43,765 nt of DNA from Agrobacterium sp. AGB01 (GCF_014851585.1 NZ_JACVAB010000012.1:1-43765); one strand, 5' to 3'. Positions 23,755 through 32,190 are shown, counted from the first letter of the stretch. Translations and numbers: made by a program. The notes: generated by a model from the letters alone, not told the origin.

Positions 23755-25281
23755 ATGAACATGGTAGCGAAAGATATTTGGCAAGACGATCTTCTTGGAC
23801 GCAAACAGGATGCGGAATATCTCTACAAACTAATCCTCCATAGGTCGTCGTCTCGCCCCAAAGATCAGGGAGCTTATGTCATTAACGTGAATTCACCTTG
23901 GGGACAGGGGAAATCATTTTTTCTGAAGCGCATGTTTGAAATGGTTCAATCAAAGAACCATCCTGCTGTTTTCATCGACGCATGGAAATACGACTTCGTT
24001 GATGACCCGTACTCCATAGTCGTGTCTTCACTTGATACCTACTTCAAGGATCTGGTCAAAAGCTCGCCCGAGAAGAAAAAGTTTCTCGATATCGTTTCTG
24101 AGAAAACTGAAAACTTTCGCAAGAATTTCGGGAAAATCGCCTACACAGTAGGCAAAGAAACACTCAAAAAAGCAAGCAAAGCAGTGGTTGGTGAAGGGTT
24201 GGAAATAGCTGCAGGCTTAATCAACGAACCAACGTCTCTTGCTGACGGTAACAACGACAATCTGAATGACAAGGTCATTGCCATTACCGAGGCAAGTCTT
24301 GGCGATTTTTCAGACCAGGCTATCGATATGTACGCCCAAAAGCGCTTGCAGGATATCGATGAAGTGAAAAACAGCCTCGATAAGTTTCAGGCTAGCCTAT
24401 CCTCTATTCTAGAGACCATTTTTAGAGATGGTGATAAAGCATTTCCGCTGTTTGTATTCATCGACGAGCTTGACCGGTGCAGGCCAACTTACGCTATAGC
24501 CATGCTGGAACGCATCAAACATCTCTTTGATGTCAGGGGCGTGGTATTCGTAATGGCCACAGACACGACCCAACTCGCATATTCCGTTGGTGCTGTTTAC
24601 GGTTCAGGTTTTGACTCGAAAAATTATCTCGGTCGCTTCTTTCACAGATCCTACAATCTGCCGCAGCCAGAAATCGCTGCAATTGCGCATGCGCTCATTC
24701 GGGCAAGCGGCGTTGATTTAGACGATTGGAGATTTCCGAGCCGTCGCGAGGTTAAAATTGAACTGTTCGCCGAGTTCTTCGACAAAACATCAAGACTTTT
24801 CGATATGTCCATCAGACAATTCAATCAATCATTTGAAATATTATTGGACGTAACTGCTGCATGGGACCATGAATTTCAAATCGAAATTATTTATATGTAT
24901 CCTCTAATATGTAATTATGTAGTTGAAAAGGATATTGATTTAAATAATGGACGAATAATTCGGGACCCTCATGATTTCTTACTTCAAAAAGAAAAAGAAA
25001 ATTCAGTGAGTTGGCTTATTGAGAGAGATATATTCAACATCGACCTCAAGGAGTATTATTCTTTATATTCGCGGTATATAAAAGTGCCTTTGGGTCAGGC
25101 TTATCACGACGCGGATGATGAGTTGACAAATACTCCATCAGAGGAAATCGGTTACATTTGTTCAGTCTTGCAAAAAGAGTTCAATGCAAGACGGACAACT
25201 CTAACGGAGCGGAATTATAGCGAACTTAAAAACTATCCTGCGCTCATCAAACATGCGCGTCGATGGGAAAAGCTCGACTAA
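23755..25281 (+). CDS. KAP-family P-loop NTPase (putative phage-defence ATPase)
   Basis: 508 aa, ATG with AGAGGGG 7 bases upstream. Walker A NSPWGQGKSFFLKRM (K53, S54), then VFIDAWKYDFVDDPY typical of KAP proteins, and Walker B FPLFVFIDELDRCRPTYAIA (about 230-249). A matching tail follows: IKHLFDVRGVVFVMATDTTQ and FDSKNYLGRFFHRSYNLP. The insert between the Walker motifs (about 110-225) is amphipathic rather than clearly membrane-spanning. KAP NTPases include PifA of plasmid F, which blocks phage T7. The gene, especially 24.83-25.15 kb, is much AT-richer than its surroundings, as in acquired defence genes. Its place beside phage genes fits; the role itself is inference. Confidence 0.85.
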   Translation: MNMVAKDIWQDDLLGRKQDAEYLYKLILHRSSSRPKDQGAYVINVNSPWGQGKSFFLKRMFEMVQSKNHPAVFIDAWKYDFVDDPYSIVVSSLDTYFKDLVKSSPEKKKFLDIVSEKTENFRKNFGKIAYTVGKETLKKASKAVVGEGLEIAAGLINEPTSLADGNNDNLNDKVIAITEASLGDFSDQAIDMYAQKRLQDIDEVKNSLDKFQASLSSILETIFRDGDKAFPLFVFIDELDRCRPTYAIAMLERIKHLFDVRGVVFVMATDTTQLAYSVGAVYGSGFDSKNYLGRFFHRSYNLPQPEIAAIAHALIRASGVDLDDWRFPSRREVKIELFAEFFDKTSRLFDMSIRQFNQSFEILLDVTAAWDHEFQIEIIYMYPLICNYVVEKDIDLNNGRIIRDPHDFLLQKEKENSVSWLIERDIFNIDLKEYYSLYSRYIKVPLGQAYHDADDELTNTPSEEIGYICSVLQKEFNARRTTLTERNYSELKNYPALIKHARRWEKLD

Positions 25282-25311
25282 ATGTAAGCGATGACGCGGC
25301 GGCAAGCTTTT

Positions 25312-25365
25312 TCAGCCTAAAGACTTGGGCTGGTCTGGAGTCCTTTGACAAGCACAGGAACGACG
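25312..25365. repeat. Partial family-B repeat
   Basis: TTCAGCCTAAAGACTTGGGC ... CCTTTGACAAGCACAGGAAC is the second half of a B unit, directly after the KAP gene. The first half is absent on either side, so the KAP gene's arrival may have cut it. Confidence 0.6.
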
Positions 25366-25375
25366 AGGAGTCTGC

Positions 25376-25918
25376 TCACCCAGCCAACAAGGTTTCCGCA
25401 TCCACAACGCGGGCGAAGTCAGCCTCCAGATGGGCCATGGTCACGTCAAATATGGTTTGAGCGGACAGGTTTGCCGATGGCAGGTCGAAGCCCAGCACAG
25501 CGTCGCGCACCACGGTCATGTTGAAACCAAGGTCGGCGCCGGCGCGCACGGTGGAGTTAACGCAGAAACCTGCGACGGCGCCTGTCACCACCAGATCTTC
25601 GATGCCGTTGCTGCGCAGGTGCTCGGCCAGATCAGTTGAGGCAAAACCGGACGAGGTGTTTTTGACGAAGATAGGCTCGTCGCCCACCTCTTTCCCGCAC
25701 GGCATGGGCTGGTAGCCCGGGGCACCTGGGTGAAATGGCGAGGCGGAATTGCTGTCGGCGTGGCGGATGTGCAGGACCGGCAGGTTCTTGGCGCGAAATG
25801 CGGTCGCCAGCGCGGTTATCTTTTCCGGTGCTTCACCGTTCACATGGTTCCGCCCGGCATCGATACGCTGCTGCATGTCCATCTGCATATCGATAATGAT
25901 CAGCGCCGTTTTTGCCAT
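25376..25918 (-). CDS. Isochorismatase-like cysteine hydrolase
   Basis: 180 aa from ATG at 25918 (a frame to 25936 adds MEQGRD). The catalytic triad of the family is complete: D10 in ALIIIDMQ, K86 in EPIFVKNTSSGF, and C119 in TGAVAGFCVNSTVRAG with the preceding cis-peptide-type loop VA. Members hydrolyse amide or ester bonds of small molecules (isochorismate, nicotinamide, N-carbamoyl compounds, ureidoacrylate). The C-terminus is normal. It stands between the KAP gene and a repeat block. The substrate cannot be told from sequence. Confidence 0.88.
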   Translation of the reverse strand: MAKTALIIIDMQMDMQQRIDAGRNHVNGEAPEKITALATAFRAKNLPVLHIRHADSNSASPFHPGAPGYQPMPCGKEVGDEPIFVKNTSSGFASTDLAEHLRSNGIEDLVVTGAVAGFCVNSTVRAGADLGFNMTVVRDAVLGFDLPSANLSAQTIFDVTMAHLEADFARVVDAETLLAG

Positions 25919-26018
25919 GTCTCTGCCCTGTTCCATAAGTGATGTTGGCGCGTAGCTTTGAGAAAAGCGGATAGATTCTCAAGTGTTTTTGTTGTGTGAT
26001 TGATGGTGCATGGCAAAA

Positions 26019-26314
26019 CCCCTCACCTGAAAAATCTATCACTTAGCAAGCTAAGATGATGATTTTTCTTCCTCTCCCACAGGGGTAGAGGTAAGGGCGC
26101 CCGTGGAAACGCCGTGGCCAAAACCCATAACAGCGCGTTAGATGAGCGACAACACCCGTCTCGAAGTTGAGTTGGTTTGCTGAATGCACGCCTCGACCTC
26201 CCTCTTCTCTGTGCCTGTCACAGAGATCCAGTCGTCGCGCGTCTGCGCGGTGGAAAAGTCTATTCAGCCCAAGGACTTGGGCTGGCCTGGATTCCTGTGA
26301 CAGGCACAGGAATG
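26019..26314. repeat. Mosaic repeat block: A (26019-26103), B (26205-26314)
   Basis: A clean A unit and a B unit (CTCTGTGCCTGTCACAGAG ... CCTGTGACAGGCACAGGAAT), separated by about 100 bases of unique sequence. They lie between the hydrolase and diguanylate cyclase genes. Confidence 0.8.
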
Positions 26315-26456
26315 AGGATCGTTTGGAGGTGACGTCGACGTCAAACAATGAGAGGTGTGAGCCAAACGCCCGCCCAAAAAACAACCGACTACAGCGCAGA
26401 AATCCGATTGTGGCCAGCGTGTTTGGAAAGGCAGCCCCCACCCAAGCAACCCGAGC

Positions 26457-27398
26457 TTACAGCGCAGACACCCGATTGCGGCCGGCGCGTTTGGAAAGAT
26501 ACAGCCCCTCATCCGCCCGTTTGAGGATTTCGCTGGAAAGCCGGTCCGGCAGGCCGAATTCGCTCACGCCACCGCTAATGGTGGATTCGTAGCGCAGGTT
26601 CTGGCGGAAGGTAATCGGCACGTTCTTGCGCAGCTGTTCGGCAATTTCCAGTGCGTCCGGCTTGCGGGTGCCGGGCATGACGACGACAAATTCGTCGCCA
26701 CCGAAACGGGCAATCATGTCGCTCTGGCGCAGGTTCTGGCGACACAGGCGGGCAATTTCCACCAGCGCCGCATCCCCGGCATGGTGGCCCATTTCGTCAT
26801 TAAGGCGTTTGAAATTATCAAGGTCGAACACCAGCACCGAGGTCTGGTCGCGCTCCCGTTCGAAAATCGCCAGACGGTCGTCCAGCGTTTCAATAAGCTT
26901 GCGGCGGTTATAAAGGCCGGTCAGCGCGTCGGTTTCGCTGAGCACGCGCAGCTTGCACTGCACCTCGTTTTTTTCGGTAATGTTGCTGGCCACCCAGACA
27001 ACGGCGTCTTCACCATCAACCGGAAAACCCAGGGCCTGAACGCGGCCTTCAAAACTGATGGCGTAATCAGGGCCATCGCCGGCGCCCTTCACGTCGCTGC
27101 CGCACAGCTGATATTCGACAATATGCAACACGCGACTGCGCAGTGCCTTTGCCACTTCGTCCGCAAACCACTGAGCCTTTTCCTGTTTCAGCACATCAAA
27201 CATGCTCATGCCGACAAGACCACTGCCATCATGGTAATGGCGAACGTCCTTGCCGCCGAACACTGCGGCGTAACGACCACTGCGCGTCAGAATAAACGCC
27301 GGGTCTGGCAATGAAGACAGGATGGAAGCCAACTGCTGCTGCGTAAACAAAGAATTTCGTTCCCACGTTACCTGACGACACGGCCGCCACCGAAACAC
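26457..27398 (-). CDS. Diguanylate cyclase with N-terminal PAS domain
   Basis: 313 aa from GTG at 27398; a TTG at 27350 with GGGAACG upstream is an alternative giving 297 aa. A PAS fold covers about 20-140 (SILSSLPDPAFILTRSGRYA ... AVVWVASNITEKNE). The GGDEF domain begins at ETDALTGLYNRRKL (155). RFGGDEF (GGDEF 233-237) is the intact active site, and R224-Q-S-D227 five residues before it is the product-inhibition RxxD site. It makes cyclic di-GMP from two GTP. There is no membrane segment, so it is a cytoplasmic sensor; the PAS ligand is unknown. It appears monocistronic. Confidence 0.93.
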   Translation of the reverse strand: MFRWRPCRQVTWERNSLFTQQQLASILSSLPDPAFILTRSGRYAAVFGGKDVRHYHDGSGLVGMSMFDVLKQEKAQWFADEVAKALRSRVLHIVEYQLCGSDVKGAGDGPDYAISFEGRVQALGFPVDGEDAVVWVASNITEKNEVQCKLRVLSETDALTGLYNRRKLIETLDDRLAIFERERDQTSVLVFDLDNFKRLNDEMGHHAGDAALVEIARLCRQNLRQSDMIARFGGDEFVVVMPGTRKPDALEIAEQLRKNVPITFRQNLRYESTISGGVSEFGLPDRLSSEILKRADEGLYLSKRAGRNRVSAL

Positions 27399-27569
27399 CC
27401 GTATGTGCTAAGCTGCACACGGCGTGTATTGGACTGCGAACCAGCCTTCCGATTGATCGAAATTAACACAACACTATTTCGTTTTCCTAAATAACCGTTT
27501 ACGACCGAATAAAATAACCTTGAAACAACCTGTTTTCGGGGTGCTGGCAGCCAAATATTCTCGCGCTGG

Positions 27570-28136
27570 TTAGGCCGACAGACGCTCGACAATCAGCCGT
27601 ATATGCTGCTGATCCAACATCTTAGGGTTCATGGCGTTGTGAATGGTGATTCCTTCAATCATCGCGTCTAGCGCATTGGCCTGCTGCACGGTGAAATGCA
27701 GCTGTAACGCACGGCGGCTGGCGGCCATCCAGTCCAGCATGACGGTTTTCAAAAGTGGGCGGCGCGAGGCATAGGCATAAAGCTCGAAGCTGAGAATAAG
27801 GTCCATGGTGCGCACCGGCCCGTCGTCACACAGATAATCCACCAGCGCGGTCCGCGCCGCAGCCTGGTCTGGCGCAGCCATCATGATCTGCATGAGATGG
27901 TCCGACACCTGAACGGACAGCTGGCGAAACGCCGCAGCAATAATGTCATCCAGCCCGGAGAAATAATAGGTGAGTGAACCCAGCGGCAGACCGGCCGTTT
28001 CGGCAATGCGCCGGTGGGTGGTATCGGCCACGCCAACACGGCCGATTGTTGCCAGCGCCGCTGTTATGATTTTTTCCCGCCTTTCGGGATCATTGGCAGG
28101 CCGGTGGCTTTTGGCTGGGGCTTTTTCTCTGGTCAT
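27570..28136 (-). CDS. TetR-family regulator (RcdA/YbjK-like context)
   Basis: 188 aa from ATG at 28136; the same frame stays open upstream only because it runs antisense to the MFS gene. The TetR helix-turn-helix is at about 16-62 (REKIITAALATIGRVGVADT, then AETAGLPLGSLTYYFSGLDD), followed by an all-helical ligand domain. It is transcribed divergently from an MFS gene of YbjJ type. In E. coli ybjJ and the TetR gene ybjK (rcdA) are also neighbours. A dyad inside the MFS promoter (28162-28175) is the obvious operator. Confidence 0.9.
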   Translation of the reverse strand: MTREKAPAKSHRPANDPERREKIITAALATIGRVGVADTTHRRIAETAGLPLGSLTYYFSGLDDIIAAAFRQLSVQVSDHLMQIMMAAPDQAAARTALVDYLCDDGPVRTMDLILSFELYAYASRRPLLKTVMLDWMAASRRALQLHFTVQQANALDAMIEGITIHNAMNPKMLDQQHIRLIVERLSA

Positions 28137-28152
28137 GTCCAATCTCGAATTC

Positions 28153-28181
28153 TTGACTTTGTGTACGCACGTACATATACG
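28153..28181 (+). promoter_or_regulatory. MFS promoter with palindromic TetR operator in the spacer
   Basis: TTGACT (28153-28158), a 17-base spacer and TATACG (28176-28181) form a good sigma70 promoter. The spacer holds TGTACG-CA-CGTACA (28162-28175), a perfect 6+6 dyad. A repressor bound there would block RNA polymerase, and the divergent tetR start lies only 17 bases left of the -35 box. Confidence 0.7.
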
Positions 28182-28211
28182 CATGGTCTCGTTCACGGAC
28201 CAAGAGCTATC

Positions 28212-29414
28212 ATGCCATCGCTTAACCAAAGACGTTTCGCACTTTTTGTTTTTTTCTTCATTCCCGGCGTTGCCATGGCCTCGTGGGTAACGCGCACCCC
28301 TGCCATTCGCGACCGGATTGATGTTTCGATTGCCGAAATGGGTCTGGTTCTGCTTGGTCTGTCTATCGGGTCGATGAGCGGCATTTTGATGTCTGCTTTT
28401 GCCGTTGGCCGGTTTGGCACCCGCGCCGTGATGCTGGCCGGCACCTGGCTGGTGGCCAGCAGTGTGGCCTTCATGGCGCTTGGCACCATAACCGCACAGC
28501 CGATTGTCGTTTCCGTCGGGCTGGCCTGTTTTGGGCTTGGCATGGGGTTGGCTGAAATTGCCGTCAATATTGATGGCGCGATGGTGGAACAGGAATCCGG
28601 CCGGGCGGTGATGCACACGCTGCATGGCTGTTTCAGCCTTGGCACAGTGCTGGGCGCACTGGCGGGCTTGGGCGCCAATGCGCTGGCCGTGCCTGTCGAG
28701 GTTCACCTGGCGGCCATTGCCATCTTTATCGTGCCGGCCATTGTCCATTTCATCCGCCACATTCCCGCAGGCACCGCCAAGACCGACAAAAACCAGAGGG
28801 TGGAAACGACAGGCGCGCCAAAGGACGACTACTGGCGTGACCCGCGCCTGCTGGCCATTGCGCTTATCGTGCTGGCGGTGGCGCTGGCCGAAGGTGCGGC
28901 CAATGACTGGTTGCCAATCCTGATGGTGGATGAGCACGGCTTTTCCAAAACGGCCGGTTCCCTGGTGTTTCTGGTGTTTGCATCTGCCATGACCTTTGGC
29001 CGGTTTGCCGGCGGTTATTTCCTGCATCGGTTTGGCCGCTCGGCGGTTATCCGTACCAGTGCGGTATTTGGCGCGCTGGGTCTGGCCTGCGTGATTTTTG
29101 CCGACCATCCCATCCTGGCCGGTGCGTCCGTGCTGCTGTGGGGCCTTGGCGCATCGCTTGGTTTTCCAGTGGCCATTTCTGCGGCCGGTGACTCCGGCGC
29201 CAATTCCGCAGAACGGGTGAAAATCGTCACCATTGGCGGTTATGTCGCATTTCTGGTTGGCCCGCCGCTGCTGGGACTGCTGGGCGAAAACTTTGGCCTG
29301 CGCAATGCCATGCTGGTGGTGCTGGCGCTGTTGCTGTGCGCCATTCTGGCGGCACCTGCGGTGCGCCCGCGCAAGCTGGCCACAACAGATGAAGCCGTAA
29401 CACCCACGGCATAA
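28212..29414 (+). CDS. MFS transporter, YbjJ/fucose-permease-like
   Basis: 400 aa from ATG at 28212 (AAGAG upstream). Twelve helices in two halves with a central loop (about 188-212, rich in Lys/Thr/Asp). GRFGTRAVMLAGTWLVASS is the MFS motif-A region, LGMGLAEIAVNIDGAMVEQE is characteristic of the YbjJ group, and HRFGRSAVIRTSAVFGALG repeats motif A in the second half. It is an inner-membrane exporter or sugar permease regulated by the divergent TetR gene. An acetyltransferase gene begins 11 bases after the stop, in the same operon. The substrate is unknown. Confidence 0.9.
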   Translation: MPSLNQRRFALFVFFFIPGVAMASWVTRTPAIRDRIDVSIAEMGLVLLGLSIGSMSGILMSAFAVGRFGTRAVMLAGTWLVASSVAFMALGTITAQPIVVSVGLACFGLGMGLAEIAVNIDGAMVEQESGRAVMHTLHGCFSLGTVLGALAGLGANALAVPVEVHLAAIAIFIVPAIVHFIRHIPAGTAKTDKNQRVETTGAPKDDYWRDPRLLAIALIVLAVALAEGAANDWLPILMVDEHGFSKTAGSLVFLVFASAMTFGRFAGGYFLHRFGRSAVIRTSAVFGALGLACVIFADHPILAGASVLLWGLGASLGFPVAISAAGDSGANSAERVKIVTIGGYVAFLVGPPLLGLLGENFGLRNAMLVVLALLLCAILAAPAVRPRKLATTDEAVTPTA

Positions 29415-29424
29415 GGATAAAACC

Positions 29425-30012
29425 ATGACCGAGATGGAAAAAGCACTGGCCGGTTTGCTGTATGATGCCAATAATGATGCCGGGCTGATTGAACAGCGCC
29501 ACGCCGCCAAGGATGCGCTGTTTGAATTTAACAGCACGCCGCCGCGCCAGTTGGAAAAACGCCGCGAGATCCTGCGCAAGCTGCTGGGCAAAACCGCAGG
29601 GGCATTTCACATCGAAGCGCCGTTCAACTGCGATTACGGTTACAACATCGAGATTGGCGAAAACTTCTACGCCAATGTCAATCTGTGCATTCTTGACTGC
29701 GCCAAGGTGACCATTGGCAACAACGTGTTTGTGGCCCCCAATGTGCATATTTGCTGCGCTGGCCACCCGCTGGATATCGAGCGCCGCAACAAGGGACTGG
29801 AATATGCCTACCCAGTGACGATCGAGGACGATGTTTGGATTGGCGCTGGCGCACAAATTCTGCCCGGCGTGACCATTGGTCGTGGCAGCGTGATTGCCGC
29901 TGGCGCCATCGTTATCCGCGATGTGCCGCCCATGTCACTGGCTGGCGGCAACCCGGCGCGCATCATCAGGACCATCACCGAGGCCGATGTCGCCAAATAC
30001 CGCGAAGCGTGA
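29425..30012 (+). CDS. Sugar O-acetyltransferase, maltose/galactoside acetyltransferase (Maa/NodL) type
   Basis: 195 aa, full length, with AGGAT upstream. N-terminal Mac domain (EMEKALAGLLYDANNDAGLI ... ALFEFNSTPP), then left-handed beta-helix hexapeptide repeats: APFNCDYGYNIEIGENFYAN, VTIGNNVFVAPNVHICCAGH, VTIEDDVWIGAGAQILPGVT, IGRGSVIAAGAIVIRDVPPM. The catalytic histidine is H117 in CCAGHPLD. It transfers acetyl from acetyl-CoA to a sugar hydroxyl in the cytoplasm. Sharing an operon with the MFS gene suggests acetylation of a sugar before export, as proposed for detoxifying sugar acetyltransferases. Confidence 0.93.
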   Translation: MTEMEKALAGLLYDANNDAGLIEQRHAAKDALFEFNSTPPRQLEKRREILRKLLGKTAGAFHIEAPFNCDYGYNIEIGENFYANVNLCILDCAKVTIGNNVFVAPNVHICCAGHPLDIERRNKGLEYAYPVTIEDDVWIGAGAQILPGVTIGRGSVIAAGAIVIRDVPPMSLAGGNPARIIRTITEADVAKYREA

Positions 30013-30038
30013 TGTGAGCGAAACCGCACAGATAAACA

Positions 30039-30072
30039 GGCCGGAACCGCCATTGGTGTTCCGGCCTTTTTT
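30039..30072 (+). terminator. Rho-independent terminator of the MFS-acetyltransferase operon
   Basis: GGCCGGAAC ... GTTCCGGCC stem (9 bp, 10-base loop) followed by TTTTTT. It is strong. Confidence 0.9.
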
Positions 30073-30198
30073 GTGTCTGATAACGCCGATGACCCGCCGC
30101 GAATGGCCGCCCACACGCCTGCCCGCAGCACCACACGCCCCGCATATGTGCTGTGGCAATTTGACCAACGTTAAACAAACACGTCTTCTTGCTTAGAA

Positions 30199-30221
30199 TG
30201 GTACGGTACAATACCATACCA
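30199..30221. promoter_or_regulatory. Dyad operator upstream of tetR-doxX operon
   Basis: A 23-base dyad: TGGTACGGTAC on the left mirrors ATACCATACCA on the right, 9 of 11 positions pairing. It covers a possible -10 (TACAAT, 30207-30212) 28 bases before the TetR start, so autorepression is likely. Confidence 0.65.
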
Positions 30222-30249
30222 AATTGCAATAGAGATTCCCGGAGCCAGC

Positions 30250-30927
30250 ATGAGCACTGAACACCGCACGGCCAAAGGCAAAGAACGTGTCGAGGCCCTG
30301 AAGGAGGCCGCGATCACCATGTTTCTAGAGGACGGGTATCAGGCCGCATCGCTCGACGCGCTGATTTCGCAAGTGGGTGGTTCGCGCCGCAATGTTTACG
30401 ACCATTTTGGCGGCAAGCACGGCCTGTTTACCGAGGCTGTTGTGGCGTTGTGCGGCGAAGTGTCTGCGCCACTGAACGACATGGTGATTGATGGCGCCGA
30501 CCCGGAAAAGTCGCTGCGGTTGTTTGGCAAAAGCACGCTGGACATTGTGCTGAACCCGCGTACGCTTGCCTTGCACCGCATGATGATTTCCGAAGGCGGC
30601 CGCTTTCCTGACCTTGCCCAGTCCATCTGGAATGCCGGCTACATGAATGCGCAACGGGTGCTGAGCCGCTGGATAAAGGATGGCCAGGACGCAGGCCTGC
30701 TGCGCGGCGACTTTGCAGCGGAACGGTTGGCGGAAGACTTCCTTAACCTGACAGTCGCGACCGCGCAGATGCGGGCACTGGTTGGCCTGCAGCCGACGCT
30801 GGACACAGAAGAGATTGACGAGATTGTTGACCGTGCAGTGACGATGTTCCTGAACGGCGCCTACCAGCCTTACCACGCAACCGCAAACGGCGCGGGCCAA
30901 ACCGCAACCGAGCCATCCAACTCTTAA
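30250..30927 (+). CDS. TetR-family regulator
   Basis: 225 aa. The HTH lies at about 14-62 (LKEAAITMFLEDGYQAASLD, ALISQVGGSRRNVYDHFGGK, HGLFTEAV). The ligand domain resembles the AefR-like TetR C-terminal type (PRTLALHRMMISEGGRFPDL, FLNLTVATAQMRALVGLQP). A clear dyad (30199-30221) lies just upstream, so it probably represses itself and the DoxX-like gene that starts 11 bases after its stop. The inducer is unknown. Confidence 0.92.
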   Translation: MSTEHRTAKGKERVEALKEAAITMFLEDGYQAASLDALISQVGGSRRNVYDHFGGKHGLFTEAVVALCGEVSAPLNDMVIDGADPEKSLRLFGKSTLDIVLNPRTLALHRMMISEGGRFPDLAQSIWNAGYMNAQRVLSRWIKDGQDAGLLRGDFAAERLAEDFLNLTVATAQMRALVGLQPTLDTEEIDEIVDRAVTMFLNGAYQPYHATANGAGQTATEPSNS

Positions 30928-30938
30928 GGGACACCACC

Positions 30939-31295
30939 ATGCGCAGACCAACCCGCCTCACCCTGTTTCGCTGGCTGCTGGCCGCATTTTTTGCCTTTGG
31001 GGCCATGGGTAACCTGTTCCCGACAGAGGGTATCATGGCCGATTACCAGCGTTGGGGGTTTCCAGACTGGTTCCATTACGTGACTGGCACGCTGGAACTG
31101 ACGGCAAGTGCGCTGATGTTTTCCCGTTACCGGCTGTTCGGCGCGCTGGCCGGTGCGGCGCTTATGGTAGCAGCCGCGACGACTGTGCTGATCAATGGCG
31201 AGTTTCTGCATGCGCTGATACCGGCAACGGTGCTGGCACTGTGCCTGTTGCTGGCCGTGCTGCTGCGCAGGCAAACGGCGCGCGTAAGAGCGTGA
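30939..31295 (+). CDS. DoxX-like small membrane protein
   Basis: 118 aa with four membrane helices (about 8-27, 47-65, 68-87, 90-109). It shows the DoxX-like pattern: FRWLLAAFFAFGAMGNLF, then MADYQRWGFPDWFHYVTGTL, then ELTASALMFSRYRLFGALAG. Family members are linked to redox or envelope stress and are commonly controlled by TetR or MarR regulators next door. GGGACACC precedes the ATG. The final arginine-rich tail is cytoplasmic. Confidence 0.85.
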   Translation: MRRPTRLTLFRWLLAAFFAFGAMGNLFPTEGIMADYQRWGFPDWFHYVTGTLELTASALMFSRYRLFGALAGAALMVAAATTVLINGEFLHALIPATVLALCLLLAVLLRRQTARVRA

Positions 31296-31745
31296 TGAGC
31301 GCTGGTGTGGTGGCCGCAGCGCCACTTCACCACAGTATACCCTGGCATCAGTTTAGAAACGTTGCTGTCATGACCCTGAAAATGACAGCAACATGAGCAC
31401 TTAACAGACCAACCACAAGTAATAAAAATATACTGTCAATATTTTCAACTACTGGCTGATGTTTAGGTCAAAAAAAACCTCGACCAGATGAATGGCCGAG
31501 GTTTCAAGCCTGCTGAAATGCTATCCCTCAAAACATCTCACAATATATAAAACAACTTTACCAGATAGTTTATGACAAAGACAATAGCTATTTCGTGGTA
31601 TAATTAACGCGAATTCTAAACAAAATGGAACTTTCATACAATACATCGATATTACCCTTTCGCGTTAACCCAAAATTGAAAGCCAGTTTGACGAGGTGAT
31701 TGCAATTCTCTAGGCACATACACTCGGTATAGTGGTGAGTGGTGT
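31296..31745. other. AT-rich intergenic region with minus-strand terminator
   Basis: No confident gene in about 450 bases. AT content rises sharply from 31380. A hairpin at 31475-31504 acts as a terminator in the minus direction, and no supported minus-strand gene lies upstream of it. A 63-codon minus frame (31588-31779) has no ribosome site. A small RNA on the minus strand between about 31475 and 31740 is possible. Confidence 0.45.
31475..31504 (-). terminator. Minus-strand rho-independent terminator without a known gene
   Basis: AAACCTCG (+ strand, left) pairs with CGAGGTTT (right). Read on the minus strand, the stem is followed by a run of seven T. The plus-strand side has no T run. Confidence 0.65.
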
Positions 31746-32147
31746 ATGTGTGACTTTGCTGAGCGTTTAACAGCAGCATTTAATCAGGGAAAGACTATTC
31801 CCCGTGAGTATGAACCTGCAGAAGCGGCCAGCAAGCGCGCCAACTGCCATGAGGCTGCAGCAGATTATGTGCGCCGGAACGGTGGCACGGTTATCCGTGG
31901 ATGGGTGCCGAAGGGCGCGGGTTATTACACCAAACATTGCATCGTAGAGCACAATGACCGGATGATTGAGGTGGCACGGCCAGAGCAAGCCGCCTTTCCC
32001 TTTGTGCGCCACGATCTTTTTCCCGACGACTGGAATGAGCAAGGCATTTTCGTGACGGACTTTACAGCCTGGTCCAAGGGCGACCATGAGCAACCGAGGG
32101 CCGAGAAACCCCGCAAGTTCGGTCTGTTACGTATGCTGATCGGGTAA
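31746..32147 (+). CDS. Small protein with Cys-His-Glu pattern, possible papain/transglutaminase-like
   Basis: 133 aa. The ribosome site is weak (GGTGAGTGGTGT before ATG). The arrangement NCHEAAADYVRRNGGTVIRG (C34), then TKHCIVEHNDRMIEVARP (H64, E75), resembles small papain-like or transglutaminase-like folds. In those, Cys opens a helix, His begins a strand and an acid follows in 'x-x-IDV'. The C-terminal 25 residues are charged and then basic (KPRKFGLLRMLIG). The gene is solitary. The family guess is by pattern only. Confidence 0.6.
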   Translation: MCDFAERLTAAFNQGKTIPREYEPAEAASKRANCHEAAADYVRRNGGTVIRGWVPKGAGYYTKHCIVEHNDRMIEVARPEQAAFPFVRHDLFPDDWNEQGIFVTDFTAWSKGDHEQPRAEKPRKFGLLRMLIG

Positions 32148-32190
32148 CCGCCGCCCATCTTCCCCGTGTGACATGTTGCCACCTCACGCC

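Noticed and set aside
27399..27592. Short minus frames upstream of the diguanylate cyclase gene
   Set aside because: Intergenic leader sequence without conserved or membrane features.
28137..29591. Long upstream extension of the minus-strand frame containing the TetR gene
   Set aside because: It is antisense to the clearly recognisable MFS gene, and its His/Gln/Gly-rich composition is that of a shadow frame; TetR homology starts at 28136.
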